From: Martinezella multihospitum
GTDB taxonomy: Bacteria > Pseudomonadota > Alphaproteobacteria > Rhizobiales > Rhizobiaceae
Direction: 5' to 3'
Assembly (NCBI RefSeq): GCF_900094585.1
Contig: NZ_FMAG01000005.1
Span: forward strand, 248,001 to 312,000
Length of the DNA: 64,000 nucleotides
A model generated the notes under the pieces. The model worked only from the letters and a program-made list of their open reading frames with translations. It did not search any database and had not been told where the DNA came from. A program made the translations under genes and the position numbers. Shown piece after piece: positions 9,970 through 18,425 of the stretch (its first letter is position 1; every line of letters starts with the position of its first letter).

Positions 9970-10788
9970 TCATGCATTCATCAGTTCTGCGTAGCGAGCC
10001 TCTGTGGCGTCATCCAGCGGAAACATGCATTCGACCCGCAGCTCCTGCGTCGTGATCATCTGCGGTGTTCCGACCGTCGTCACCAGCGAGAAAAATCTCA
10101 GAACATGCCCGTCCTTCACGAAGGACAGAGGGATGATCGGCGCATTCTCGATTGCCGGCGATGTCTGCCATTCGGGTTTCACATCCGGATAGGCAAGCAG
10201 GCTGTCGATCAGCTCCTTCGTCCGCACATCAATGACGCGGCCGACGGACTCGCGGAACACGCGCCACAGAAGGCTTTCGGCGGTCTTCTCCCAATCCGCA
10301 ATGAAGGGTCGCATGCCCGAAGGGTCGAACATGAGATGCAGGAGATTGCGCGGTTTCGGGCGGGCGGCCATATCGGTGAAGTGACCGAAGAAGCGAAGCG
10401 TCGCATCATTGGTCATCAGCACATTCCAGTAGCGGTCCATGACGATGGCTGGAAATGGTTCGTGCTGGCGCAGCATACGCTTCAGCGCATTGGTAACGCC
10501 CTGCATCTCCTGATCGTCAAAACTTCCTTCGGAATAGATCGGCGCATAGCCGGCGGCGAGCAGCAGCGTGTTGCGCTCGCGGAATGGCACATCGAGGGCA
10601 TCGGCGAGACGCAACACATTCTGGCGACCGGGCGTGCTTCTGCCGCTTTCGATAAAGCTGATCTGGCGTTGGGAGATGCCGGTGTCGAGAGAAAGCTCGA
10701 GCTGGCTCTTGCCGCGCGTGTCGCGCCATGCACGCAGGTGCGGGCCCAGCTCGTTCGGCAATCTCAGTTCTGCGGAGGAAGAGCTCAT
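9970..10788 (-). CDS. XRE-family regulator with MmyB-like ligand-binding domain
   Basis: The 272-residue protein begins with a Cro/CI-type HTH (residues ~10-65, SQLELSLDTGISQRQISFIESGR). It continues into the MmyB-like PAS-related domain of about 170 residues (typical IYSEGSFDD and PAIVMDRYWNVLMTND segments), thought to bind fatty-acid-like ligands. The ATG at 10788 (MSSSSAEL) starts just before the HTH; an earlier in-frame ATG at 10848 adds residues that look non-coding and runs through a strong hairpin. The neighbouring NTF2-like gene upstream is a likely target. Confidence 0.85.
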   Translation of the reverse strand: MSSSSAELRLPNELGPHLRAWRDTRGKSQLELSLDTGISQRQISFIESGRSTPGRQNVLRLADALDVPFRERNTLLLAAGYAPIYSEGSFDDQEMQGVTNALKRMLRQHEPFPAIVMDRYWNVLMTNDATLRFFGHFTDMAARPKPRNLLHLMFDPSGMRPFIADWEKTAESLLWRVFRESVGRVIDVRTKELIDSLLAYPDVKPEWQTSPAIENAPIIPLSFVKDGHVLRFFSLVTTVGTPQMITTQELRVECMFPLDDATEARYAELMNA

Positions 10789-10819
10789 CCTGCAACGCCT
10801 CGCTTCGTTCGTTTGATAT

Positions 10820-10846
10820 GGCGGGGCTGTGTTCGGCAGCCCCGCC
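10820..10846. terminator. Strong GC hairpin between the NTF2-like gene and the XRE regulator
   Basis: Perfect 10-bp inverted repeat GGCGGGGCTG / CAGCCCCGCC with a 7-base loop. No T-run follows on the minus strand, so it may act as an mRNA-processing or partial termination site after the NTF2-like gene; on the plus strand it is followed by a weak T-rich stretch. Confidence 0.5.
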
Positions 10847-10857
10847 AACGTCTTTTC

Positions 10858-11250
10858 TTATGAGAAGGCAACAGGCCCGACCGAACCGTACCAATGGCGC
10901 ACTTTCGTCGGGTTTGCCTCATCCATGTAGAAAAAGTGCGTCATGACCGGCTTGACCACCGCCTGGGTGCGATCATTGGGCGTCATGGTCACGGTCCCAC
11001 GGAACACTTTCAACGATCCGGCGTCCCAATATTCGGTGACATCATGCAATGCCGTGAAACCGGTGTCGATGAAGGCGCGCAGGTTCTGGCGAATGGTCTC
11101 GCGACCCTTCCAATCGGCAATACCGAGATTGCATGTGGCGTCTTCCGCCAGGCAATCAAAACCTTCGCCGAAGGTCTTGTCGTCGATTTCGCGCCAGAAG
11201 GCGAGCAGCCATTGCGGGGCTTCTGTCTTGGTGAATGACATCGTCGTCAT
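10858..11250 (-). CDS. NTF2-like (SnoaL-type) small protein
   Basis: A 130-residue protein of the NTF2-like fold. It has an N-terminal helix ending in LLAFWREIDDKTFGEGFDCLAED, a mid segment IRQNLRAFIDTGFTALHDVTEYWD and a strand-rich C-terminus. Members include ketosteroid-isomerase-like enzymes and ligand-binding proteins; no catalytic assignment is possible. ATG at 11250 is preceded by GGAGAA. An inverted repeat upstream (11392-11408) may be its operator, and the XRE gene follows. Confidence 0.8.
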   Translation of the reverse strand: MTTMSFTKTEAPQWLLAFWREIDDKTFGEGFDCLAEDATCNLGIADWKGRETIRQNLRAFIDTGFTALHDVTEYWDAGSLKVFRGTVTMTPNDRTQAVVKPVMTHFFYMDEANPTKVRHWYGSVGPVAFS

Positions 11251-11550
11251 GGATTTCTCCTGAGCCTGCCTTTGGAATGATGTCGTGGCCGTTGACGCCA
11301 TGCCAGGCAAAAGCTCTCTTTCGTTGAAGGGCTAAAAGCTCTTCCTGCAAGAAGATGGTCTTTAGATACTCCAAGGCGGATGTCGCTCTCAATTACATGC
11401 GATGTAATGAAAGCGGCTCGATCGCGCCTCAAGACGACGTGATCGGTTCGGATGCGTTTCATTTTGGAATAGTGCCATCGCGATGTTCCATCCGATATAG
11501 CGCTATGCCATAGTGCCGCCCCGGGGTCCCCTCGATCAGAACGAGCAGCT
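11251..11550. promoter_or_regulatory. 300-base divergent promoter region with a palindromic operator candidate
   Basis: No gene is supported here. The region separates the minus-strand NTF2-like gene from the plus-strand binding-protein gene. The clearest element is ATTACATGCGATGTAAT at 11392-11408, a perfect 7-bp inverted repeat around GCG, of the size bound by dimeric HTH repressors. Which regulator uses it is unknown. Confidence 0.55.
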
Positions 11551-12579
11551 TTGATGATGAAATTTCTTGCGGTTCTTGCTCTGGCCTTCGTTGGCCTGAT
11601 GCCGGTCGCAGCCGAGGCGCGAATCATCACCGATGCGGCCGGACGCACGGTTTCCGTGCCGGACAAGATTAACCGCATTCTGGTGGCCGGGCCGCCGGCA
11701 ACTGTGCTGGTCTATGTGCTGGCACCGGAAAAACTGGTGGGCTGGGTTCATGCGCCGGATGATGCCGCCAAGGCCTATCTGATGCCGTCGGTGCGGGCGC
11801 TGCCGACAATCGGGCGCCTGACGGGCAAGGACGGCACGATCGGCTCGAAGGCGGTCACGGACGCCAAGCCCGACATCATCCTCGATGCCGGCACGGTCGA
11901 TCCCACCTACAAGGCGCTGGCAGACAAGGTGCAGAGCGAGACGGGCATTCCCTATATCCTCATCGACGGCAGCTTTGCCCGCACTGCCGATACGCTTCGC
12001 GATGTCGGCGCCCTGATCGGTGTCGAGGATCGCGCCAACAAGCTGGCCGACTATGCCGATTCGGCGATCAAGGACCTCAACGAGAAGTTGGCGACGCTGC
12101 CGAACGACCCGCGCCCGCGCGTCTATTACGGCCGCGGTGCCGATGGCCTCGAAACCGGGCTCTCCGGCTCGATCAACCTCGAAATTCTCGATGCCGTGGG
12201 CACGATGAATGTCGCTGCCGCTGCCGGCAAGGGCGGCCTCGCCAAGGTGACCGTTCAGCAGGTCGTCGGCTGGAATCCGGATATCATCATCGCCGAGAGC
12301 CCGGCTTTCGCCGCCTCGGTGAAGAGCGATCCGCAATGGGCCGGCATCAAGGCCGTCAAGGACGGCAAGATCTTCGTGCCGCCCTCCTTGCCCTTCGGCT
12401 GGTTCGACTCCCCGCCCGGCATCAACCGTTTGCTCGGGGTGCGCTGGATGGAGAAACTGCTCTATCCGAAGCTCTTCCGCAGCGATTTTTCCGACGATGT
12501 GAAGGAGTTCTACAAGCTGTTCTATCAGGTCGATCTGACCGACGATCAGCTGGCGGTATTGCTGAAGGGCATGAAGTAA
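11551..12579 (+). CDS. Periplasmic substrate-binding protein, BtuF/TroA/FepB-like
   Basis: The 342-residue protein has an N-terminal signal peptide ending near AEA at residues ~19-21. It then has the cluster-A-III binding-protein pattern: RTVSVPDKINRILVAGP strand-loop, KPDIILDAG, the long linker helix, and a C-terminal GWNPDIIIAE lobe. Proteins of this class carry chelated iron, cobalamin or oxyanions such as molybdate to an ABC importer. No permease or ATPase gene is adjacent. A TrmO gene starts 23 bases downstream and a molbindin gene lies beyond on the other strand, so the ligand is uncertain. Confidence 0.85.
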   Translation: MMMKFLAVLALAFVGLMPVAAEARIITDAAGRTVSVPDKINRILVAGPPATVLVYVLAPEKLVGWVHAPDDAAKAYLMPSVRALPTIGRLTGKDGTIGSKAVTDAKPDIILDAGTVDPTYKALADKVQSETGIPYILIDGSFARTADTLRDVGALIGVEDRANKLADYADSAIKDLNEKLATLPNDPRPRVYYGRGADGLETGLSGSINLEILDAVGTMNVAAAAGKGGLAKVTVQQVVGWNPDIIIAESPAFAASVKSDPQWAGIKAVKDGKIFVPPSLPFGWFDSPPGINRLLGVRWMEKLLYPKLFRSDFSDDVKEFYKLFYQVDLTDDQLAVLLKGMK

Positions 12580-12602
12580 CCACGCCGACAAGGAAGGCAT
12601 TG

Positions 12603-13133
12603 ATGGTTCGGGAAAACGAAATTCGCGAAAACGAAGTGGCTGTCGAGCCACCCGCAGCCTCGGATGCCGGCCTTACCTTCATCGGCCGCATTTCGACACC
12701 CTGGACATCGCGCATGGAAACGCCGCGGCAGGGTCGCCACGACGGTCCGATCTGCCGGATCGAGATCTTCGAGCCCTGGGTGGCGGCGTTGAAAGGCGTT
12801 GAAGTTTTCGAGCGGCTGGAGGTTCTCTATTGGCTGGATCGGTCTCGCCGGGATCTCGTGCTGCAGAGCCCGGCCAGCAGCGGCAAGGTACACGGCACCT
12901 TCTCGCTGCGCTCGCCAGTGCGGCCCAATCCCATCGGCACATCCATCGTCAAGCTGGAAGCTGTCGAGGGTGCCATGCTACTGGTGCGCGGCCTGGATTG
13001 CCTGGATGGCACGCCCTTGCTCGATCTGAAGCCGGATCGCACCCTGTTCAAGCCGATCGCGCCGCCGCAGCCTGGAGATTTCCAGAGCGGCGACGGCGAG
13101 GCGGCGCATTACTGCCAGAAGCGAGACGCTTAG
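12603..13133 (+). CDS. trmO: tRNA N6-methyltransferase TrmO (TsaA/YaeB family)
   Basis: The 176-residue protein has the TrmO/YaeB beta-barrel motifs RMETPRQGR, ICRIEIFEPW and RSPVRPNPIGTS. TrmO methylates N6-threonylcarbamoyladenosine at position 37 of tRNAs reading ACY codons. It is shorter than the E. coli enzyme and seems to lack the C-terminal domain, as in many members. ATG at 12603 follows AAGGAAGG. It probably shares a transcript with the upstream binding protein. Confidence 0.85.
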   Translation: MVRENEIRENEVAVEPPAASDAGLTFIGRISTPWTSRMETPRQGRHDGPICRIEIFEPWVAALKGVEVFERLEVLYWLDRSRRDLVLQSPASSGKVHGTFSLRSPVRPNPIGTSIVKLEAVEGAMLLVRGLDCLDGTPLLDLKPDRTLFKPIAPPQPGDFQSGDGEAAHYCQKRDA

Positions 13134-13144
13134 ATTGCCTCATA

Positions 13145-13172
13145 CCGCTTCGCACTTTTCCTGGAATTGCTT
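13145..13172 (-). repeat. Dispersed rhizobial intergenic repeat, half copy
   Basis: Reading on the minus strand, AAGCAATTCCAGGAAAAGTG followed by CGAAGCGG matches the first half of the elements at 5041, 18338 and 24393. It begins at the stop codon of the molbindin gene. Confidence 0.65.
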
Positions 13173-13381
13173 TAGTCGACGGCGACCATGACGTCGGATG
13201 CCTTGATGACGGCATAGGCCGAGGCGCCGACCGTCAGGCCCAGCTCATCGACAGCCTCGTTGGTGATCGAGGAGGTGACAATCGAGCCGTTGCCGATGTC
13301 GATGCGGACATGCGCCGTCGTCGCACCCTTGGTGATTTCGACGACCTTGCCCTTGAGGCGGTTTCTTGCGCTGATTTTCAT
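13172..13381 (-). CDS. Molbindin, single TOBE/Mop domain
   Basis: A complete 69-residue Mop protein: ISARNRLKGKVVEITKGATT at the N-terminus, the oxyanion-contact region SSITNEAVDELGL and C-terminal AYAVIKASDVMVAVD. Molbindins are hexameric cytoplasmic stores that bind molybdate or tungstate between subunits. ATG at 13381 follows GGGAGAAA. It is a stand-alone gene downstream of betC on the same strand. Confidence 0.9.
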   Translation of the reverse strand: MKISARNRLKGKVVEITKGATTAHVRIDIGNGSIVTSSITNEAVDELGLTVGASAYAVIKASDVMVAVD

Positions 13382-13445
13382 GGATATTTCTCCCTTGTAA
13401 CCGGCGCGACCATATCGCCTCGGCTGGTGCTGGGCTACCGAAATC

Positions 13446-14960
13446 CTATTCGCCTCGGGGATAGCGCTGGTTCTCCTCAAGCACGTTGAGGTCCATGTGG
13501 TTGCGCATGTAGCGTTCCGATGCCTTCTGCAAAGGCTGGTAATCCCAAGGATAATAGGCACCATTGCGGAGCGCGGTGTAAACAACCCATCGCCGCGCCT
13601 GGCTTTCGCGCACCGCAGCGTCGAAGTTCGCAAGGTTCCAGCGCTCCATGGCCTGTGCCGTCAGGCGCTTCAACGTGTCTGCGTAGGCGGGATCTTGCGC
13701 CAGATTGTTCAGCTCCTTCGGGTCCGCATCGATGTCGAAAAGCAGGGGTGGGTCCAGCTCGCAAAGCGTCAGCTTGTAGTTGCCGTCGCGCAAGGCCACG
13801 AGCGGCGCTTCGGAGCCTTCCGCTGCATATTCCATCGGCACGGGGCTGCGGCCTCCGGTTCCAAGAGCGAGCGGCGTCAAGTCTTCGCCGTCGGTCCAGC
13901 GGCGCAGCGAGGCAATGTCGATGCCGGCGAGTGCCGCCAGCGTCGGCGTGACGTCGAGCGTCGATACCGGCTGGTCGATCCGCTTTGGCTGCCAGCCGGG
14001 AGCCGCGATCATCAGCGGCACGCGGGCCGAACCCTCGAAGAAGTTCATCTTGAACCAGAGACCACGCTCGCCGAGCATGTCGCCATGGTCCGAGACGAAG
14101 AGGATGATGGTGTTGTCGGCCATGCGGCCGCGCTCGAGCGTTTCCAGGATCTCGCCGATCTTCTCGTCGACATAGGAGATGTTGGCGAAATAGCCGCGCC
14201 GCGCCCGGCGGATCTGTTCCGGCGTGATGTCGAAGGCAGTGTGATCGCAGGCCTTCATCAGCCGCTGCGAATGAGGGTCCTGCTGGTCGAAGGGGATTTC
14301 GCCGACTTCAGGGTCGAGTGCCGGGCAATCCTCATAGAGGTCCCAGAAGCGGCGGCGCGCGACATAGGGGTCGTGCGGATGCGTGAAACTGACGGTCAGG
14401 CACCACGGCCGCTCGTCATGCCGGCGCGAGAGATCGTAGAGTTTGCGATTGGCGTGATAGGCAACCTCGTCGTCATATTCCATCTGGTTGGTGATCTCGG
14501 CAATACCGGCGCCGGTCACCGAGCCGAGATTGTGATACCACCAGTCGATGCGTTCACCGGGCTTGGTATAGTCAGGCGTCCAGCCGAAATCGGCAGGATA
14601 GATGTCTGTGGTCAGCCGCTCCTCGAAGCCGTGCATCTGGTCCGGGCCGACGAAATGCATCTTGCCGGACAGCGCCGTCTGGTAGCCGGCGGCGCGCAGG
14701 TGATGCGCGAAGGTCGGAATGTCCGAGCAGAACTCTGCCGCGTTGTCGTAGACGCGGGTGCGGCTCGGCAGCTGCCCGGACATGAAGGAAGCGCGCGCCG
14801 GTGCGCAGAGCGGGCTTGCCGTATAGCTGTTGGCAAAGCGCACCGAGCGCTTCGCCAGAGCCTTCAGCACCGGAGCGTGCAGGAACTCGGCCGGGCCATC
14901 GGGAAAGAATGTCCCGTTGAACTGATCGACCATGAGGATGAGGATATTCGGGCGGGACAT
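13446..14960 (-). CDS. betC: Choline-sulfatase
   Basis: This 504-residue arylsulfatase-fold enzyme hydrolyses choline-O-sulfate to choline and sulfate in the cytoplasm, feeding glycine betaine and sulfur supply. The formylglycine signature is CAPAR (Cys52 modified), the metal-site start NILILMVDQ is at residues 5-13, and the family's C-terminal end domain includes RNGAYYPWDYQP. It is 20 bases downstream of the choline-binding-protein gene and is transcribed with it, opposite to the dedicated LysR gene at 16027. Confidence 0.95.
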   Translation of the reverse strand: MSRPNILILMVDQFNGTFFPDGPAEFLHAPVLKALAKRSVRFANSYTASPLCAPARASFMSGQLPSRTRVYDNAAEFCSDIPTFAHHLRAAGYQTALSGKMHFVGPDQMHGFEERLTTDIYPADFGWTPDYTKPGERIDWWYHNLGSVTGAGIAEITNQMEYDDEVAYHANRKLYDLSRRHDERPWCLTVSFTHPHDPYVARRRFWDLYEDCPALDPEVGEIPFDQQDPHSQRLMKACDHTAFDITPEQIRRARRGYFANISYVDEKIGEILETLERGRMADNTIILFVSDHGDMLGERGLWFKMNFFEGSARVPLMIAAPGWQPKRIDQPVSTLDVTPTLAALAGIDIASLRRWTDGEDLTPLALGTGGRSPVPMEYAAEGSEAPLVALRDGNYKLTLCELDPPLLFDIDADPKELNNLAQDPAYADTLKRLTAQAMERWNLANFDAAVRESQARRWVVYTALRNGAYYPWDYQPLQKASERYMRNHMDLNVLEENQRYPRGE

Positions 14961-14980
14961 GCGGGTGTCTTTCTTGAAGA

Positions 14981-15928
14981 TCAGAGGCCGATGGCGGCTT
15001 TGACGGCGTCGAGGCCGGGCTTGCCGTCGATAGTGGTGACGCCGGCAAGCCAGGGCGTCAAGGCATCCGGATGCGCCTTCAGCCAGGCGGTTGCCGCGTC
15101 CTTGGCGCTGTCGCCGCCGAGGATCGAGCCCATTAGCGAATTCTCCATGCCGATGTCGAAGGTCAGGTTATGGAAGAGCTTGGCGGCATTCGGGCATTGA
15201 GCTGCCCAGCCGGTGCGCGCCAGCGTGTAGACTTCGGCGCCACCGTAATTCGCGCCGAAATAGGCGTCGCCGCCGGAGAGATAGGCAATCTTGAAATGCT
15301 CGTTCATCGGATGCGGCGCCCAGGCGAGGAAGACGATCGCCTGCTTGTCCTTCGAGGCTCGCTCCACCTGCGACAACATCGCCTGCTCGCTCGATTCCAC
15401 CAGTTCCCAGCCCTTGAGACCGAAGTCGTTGGCATCGATCATCTTCTGGATATTGGCATTGGCCGGCGCACCCGGCTCGATGCCGTAGATCTTGCGGTCG
15501 AAATCATCGCCATGCTTCTGCAGATCGGAAAAATCCTTGATGCCCTTGTCGGCGACATAGGTCGGGACGGCGAGCGTGAACTTCGCGCCCTCAAGATTGC
15601 GGTTCAACACCTCGGCTGCCTTCGCCTTGTCGAGATCATCGACGAAGGCCTTCTGCGCCGGCATCCAGTTGCCGAGGAACACGTCGATCTCGCCCGTCTT
15701 CATCGCCTGGTAGCCGATGGGCACGGAGAGCGTCTTGATGTCGGGCTCGTAGCCAAGCGCGGTCAAGAGCACGCCGGTTACGCCATTAGTCGAGGTGATG
15801 TCGGTCCAGCCGGGGTCGGACAGGTGAATCGTCCTGCAGTTGTCGCCATCGGCTCGGGCGATACCGGCAAAGGAAAGGACGGAAAGAAGAGCGCCGGCGG
15901 CGAGCCGACCCATTGCAGACATGCGCAT
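14981..15928 (-). CDS. choX: Choline ABC transporter substrate-binding protein
   Basis: The 315-residue periplasmic protein has a signal peptide (residues 1-26, ending IARA-D). It has the OpuAC/ChoX core beginning with CRTIHLSDPGWTDITSTNG and containing the tryptophan-rich choline cage (GNWMPAQKAF, AWAPHPMNEHF). It delivers choline to the ChoWV importer, whose other subunits are not in this window. Its position ahead of betC links uptake to choline-sulfate use. Confidence 0.92.
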   Translation of the reverse strand: MRMSAMGRLAAGALLSVLSFAGIARADGDNCRTIHLSDPGWTDITSTNGVTGVLLTALGYEPDIKTLSVPIGYQAMKTGEIDVFLGNWMPAQKAFVDDLDKAKAAEVLNRNLEGAKFTLAVPTYVADKGIKDFSDLQKHGDDFDRKIYGIEPGAPANANIQKMIDANDFGLKGWELVESSEQAMLSQVERASKDKQAIVFLAWAPHPMNEHFKIAYLSGGDAYFGANYGGAEVYTLARTGWAAQCPNAAKLFHNLTFDIGMENSLMGSILGGDSAKDAATAWLKAHPDALTPWLAGVTTIDGKPGLDAVKAAIGL

Positions 15929-16026
15929 GACGATGTTCCCTCTTGTTATTGGATTATTTTATTGAACATCACTAGAGTTATCGCTGTGAAGCATGCATTT
16001 TTCGATAGATGCCAAAAGGAAATTTT

Positions 16027-16935
16027 ATGGCTGAACGTCTCGTCGATCTGGGCTGGCTGCGGATCTTCCTGGAAGTGGGCCGCTCCGGCAGCCTGTCCGC
16101 CGCCGCTACAACGCTCGGCCTGACGCAACCGGCCGTCAGCTATCAGATCCGCCGCATCGAGGAGCAGATGGGCGTGCCCCTGTTTCGCCGGCAGCATCGC
16201 GGCGTCGCGCTCTCGCCGGAAGGGCAGCGACTGTTCGAGATCGTCGAAAAGTCCGTCGGCAGCGTCGACAACCTGGTGCGCAGCTTCCGTATCGAGGCGG
16301 AGCGCCCGTCCGTTCGTCTGCGCACGGATTATGCCTTTTCCGCTCTCTGGCTGATCCCGCGCATGCACGCATTCCGGCTTCTTCATCCGGAAGTGGATAT
16401 TCAGATCGTCGCCACGCAGCGGCTGGATCGCGGTGCGCCGGAGAGCGGCGATATCACCGTCTTCTTCGGCACTCGCAGCGAATTCGGTCCGGCCGCCACA
16501 TTGCTTCTGCCGGAGAAGGTCGTACCGATCTGCACCAGGGGTTTTGCGGAGCGCCACGGCCTGTTCGCCGATCCCTCGCAGCTTGCCGGCATCACGCTGG
16601 TCCATCTCGATTCGGAGATGCCGTCGCCCTGGTTCGACTGGGAAAGCTATCTCTCTGGCTTTGGCATTGCCCGGGATGCTTATGCCGGCCGCGGTGACCT
16701 GCGCTTCAATACCTATTCGCTCGTCGTGCAGGCAGCCCTGAGCGAGCAGGGCGTCGCCATCGGCTGGGTGGGCCTCGTCGATTCCCTGCTGGCCGCCCGC
16801 ACACTGGTGACGGCAGGCCCTGTGCTGGAGGCGCCGGAGCGCGGCTACTGGCTGCTGCCGCCATCGGCGCCGAATCCGCATGCCGAGCAGTTGGCGCAAT
16901 GGCTGCTCACTGAGGCCGCCGTCGAGCAGCTGTGA
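16027..16935 (+). CDS. LysR-type regulator of choline-sulfate use
   Basis: The 302-residue protein has an N-terminal LysR HTH (SLSAAATTLGLTQPAVSYQIRRIEEQ, residues ~21-46) and an effector domain. Sequence and divergent position from choX-betC match the choline-sulfate utilisation regulator subfamily, so it probably activates that operon in response to choline or its sulfate ester. The ATG at 16027 has AAGGAA seven bases upstream and is preferred over an in-frame start at 16009. The stop lies one base from that of the convergent otsA gene. Confidence 0.88.
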   Translation: MAERLVDLGWLRIFLEVGRSGSLSAAATTLGLTQPAVSYQIRRIEEQMGVPLFRRQHRGVALSPEGQRLFEIVEKSVGSVDNLVRSFRIEAERPSVRLRTDYAFSALWLIPRMHAFRLLHPEVDIQIVATQRLDRGAPESGDITVFFGTRSEFGPAATLLLPEKVVPICTRGFAERHGLFADPSQLAGITLVHLDSEMPSPWFDWESYLSGFGIARDAYAGRGDLRFNTYSLVVQAALSEQGVAIGWVGLVDSLLAARTLVTAGPVLEAPERGYWLLPPSAPNPHAEQLAQWLLTEAAVEQL

Positions 16936-16936
16936 C

Positions 16937-18313
16937 CTATTCTGAGGTGAGATCGTTGAGAAAGGTCTCGCACCAGTGCGATACATCGTGCTCCAGCAGA
17001 TAGTCCATCATGCCGCGCCAGCGCTCCTGTCGCTCCTGCAGCGGCATGTTGACGGCGCGCGCCAGCGCATTGGCGGTGCCGTCGACATCATAGGGGTTGA
17101 CCAGCAGCGCGCCCTTCAGCTTTCGCGCCGCGCCGGCAAAGCGCGACAGTACCAGCACGCCGGGATTGTCGGGGTCCTGTGCAGCGACATATTCCTTGGC
17201 GACGAGGTTCATACCGTCGCGCAGTGGCGTTACCAGCCCGACTTTCGCGAGCCTGTAGAGACCGGCCAGTATCGGACGGCTGATTGAGCGGTTGATGTAG
17301 CGGATCGGCACCCAGTCGACCGTGCCGATCGCGCCGTTGACCCGGCCGGCCTGTTCGGCGACGGCGTGCTGCATCGCCTCGTATTCCGGCACCTCCGACC
17401 GCGATTTCGGGGTGATCTGCAGATAGGTGACGCTGCGCTGGTGAGCAGGATTGTTGGTGATGAAGCGTTCGAAGGCATCGATACGCTGGGTGATACCCTT
17501 GGAGTAGTCGAGCCGGTCGACGCCAAGGATCAGGTCGCGGCCTTCGATGCTTTTGCGCACCCTCTGCACCATACTGTGCGACGCGGCCCTGCGGGCGAAT
17601 TCGGCAAAGCCCGCCGTCTCGATGCCGATCGAGTATGCGCCGCCGCGAAAATCATGGCCATGAGCGCTGAAATGGCCGGGGCTTTTCTCGATGCCCATGC
17701 CTTCGCGCTTCAGGCAGCCCGCGAAGTTTTCGAGATCGTGATCGGTCTGGAAGCCGAGCAGGTCATAGGAGGAGAGGCCCCGCATGATCTCCTCGTGCAC
17801 CGGCATGGCGAGCACGACGTCTGCCGGCGGCCACGGAATGTGCAGGAAGAAGCCGATACGGTTCTTCAAGCCCATCTGCCGCAGCTCCGCCGCCAGTGGA
17901 ATAAGGTGGTAGTCATGCACCCAGATGATGTCGTCAGGCTCGATCAGGGGGGCAAGCCGGTGGGCAAAGAAGCGGTTGACGCGGAAATAGCCGGTCATTT
18001 CCTTGCGGGCATATTCGGCAAGATCGAGCCTGTAATGGCAGATGGGCCAGAGCACGCGGTTGGCAAAGCCCTGGTAATATTCCTCGACATCGGTTTGAGT
18101 GAGGTCGGTCAGCGCATAGGTGATGTTGCCGTCCTGCGTCATCTGCAGCGGCTCGGGCTCGACATCGCCGCTCGATTTGCCGGACCAGCCCATCCAAATG
18201 CCACCGCGCTCGGCAAGGGCTGCCTGCAGCGCCACGGCAAGGCCGCCCGCGGCTGCAGCACCCTTGTGATCGGGCACGGAAACGCGATTGGAAACGATGA
18301 TGAGACGGCTCAC
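16937..18313 (-). CDS. otsA: Alpha,alpha-trehalose-phosphate synthase (UDP-forming)
   Basis: A 458-residue GT20 glycosyltransferase that makes trehalose-6-phosphate from UDP-glucose and glucose-6-phosphate. Visible motifs are SRLIIVSNRVSVP at the start, WVHDYHLIPL, and the nucleotide-sugar region VDRLDYSKGI. A GTG start at 18313 is preceded by AAGGAAG and places the conserved N-terminus correctly. otsB is 112 bases upstream on the same strand, with a dispersed repeat between them. Confidence 0.95.
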   Translation of the reverse strand: MSRLIIVSNRVSVPDHKGAAAAGGLAVALQAALAERGGIWMGWSGKSSGDVEPEPLQMTQDGNITYALTDLTQTDVEEYYQGFANRVLWPICHYRLDLAEYARKEMTGYFRVNRFFAHRLAPLIEPDDIIWVHDYHLIPLAAELRQMGLKNRIGFFLHIPWPPADVVLAMPVHEEIMRGLSSYDLLGFQTDHDLENFAGCLKREGMGIEKSPGHFSAHGHDFRGGAYSIGIETAGFAEFARRAASHSMVQRVRKSIEGRDLILGVDRLDYSKGITQRIDAFERFITNNPAHQRSVTYLQITPKSRSEVPEYEAMQHAVAEQAGRVNGAIGTVDWVPIRYINRSISRPILAGLYRLAKVGLVTPLRDGMNLVAKEYVAAQDPDNPGVLVLSRFAGAARKLKGALLVNPYDVDGTANALARAVNMPLQERQERWRGMMDYLLEHDVSHWCETFLNDLTSE

Positions 18314-18337
18314 GAATTCTTCCTTTCGAGAAGGCTG

Positions 18338-18388
18338 AAGCAATTCCAGGAAAAGTGCGCAGCGCCGTTCCGTTCGGAATTACGGGGA
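18338..18388 (+). repeat. Dispersed rhizobial intergenic repeat, copy 3
   Basis: AAGCAATTCCAGGAAAAGTG then GCGCAGCG and a diverged CGTTCGGAATTACG arm. It lies in the otsB-otsA intergenic space and would be transcribed as part of the mRNA. Confidence 0.7.
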
Positions 18389-18425
18389 AATAAGCAGCTG
18401 GTGGGGCGCCGAAGTGATCGACGGA

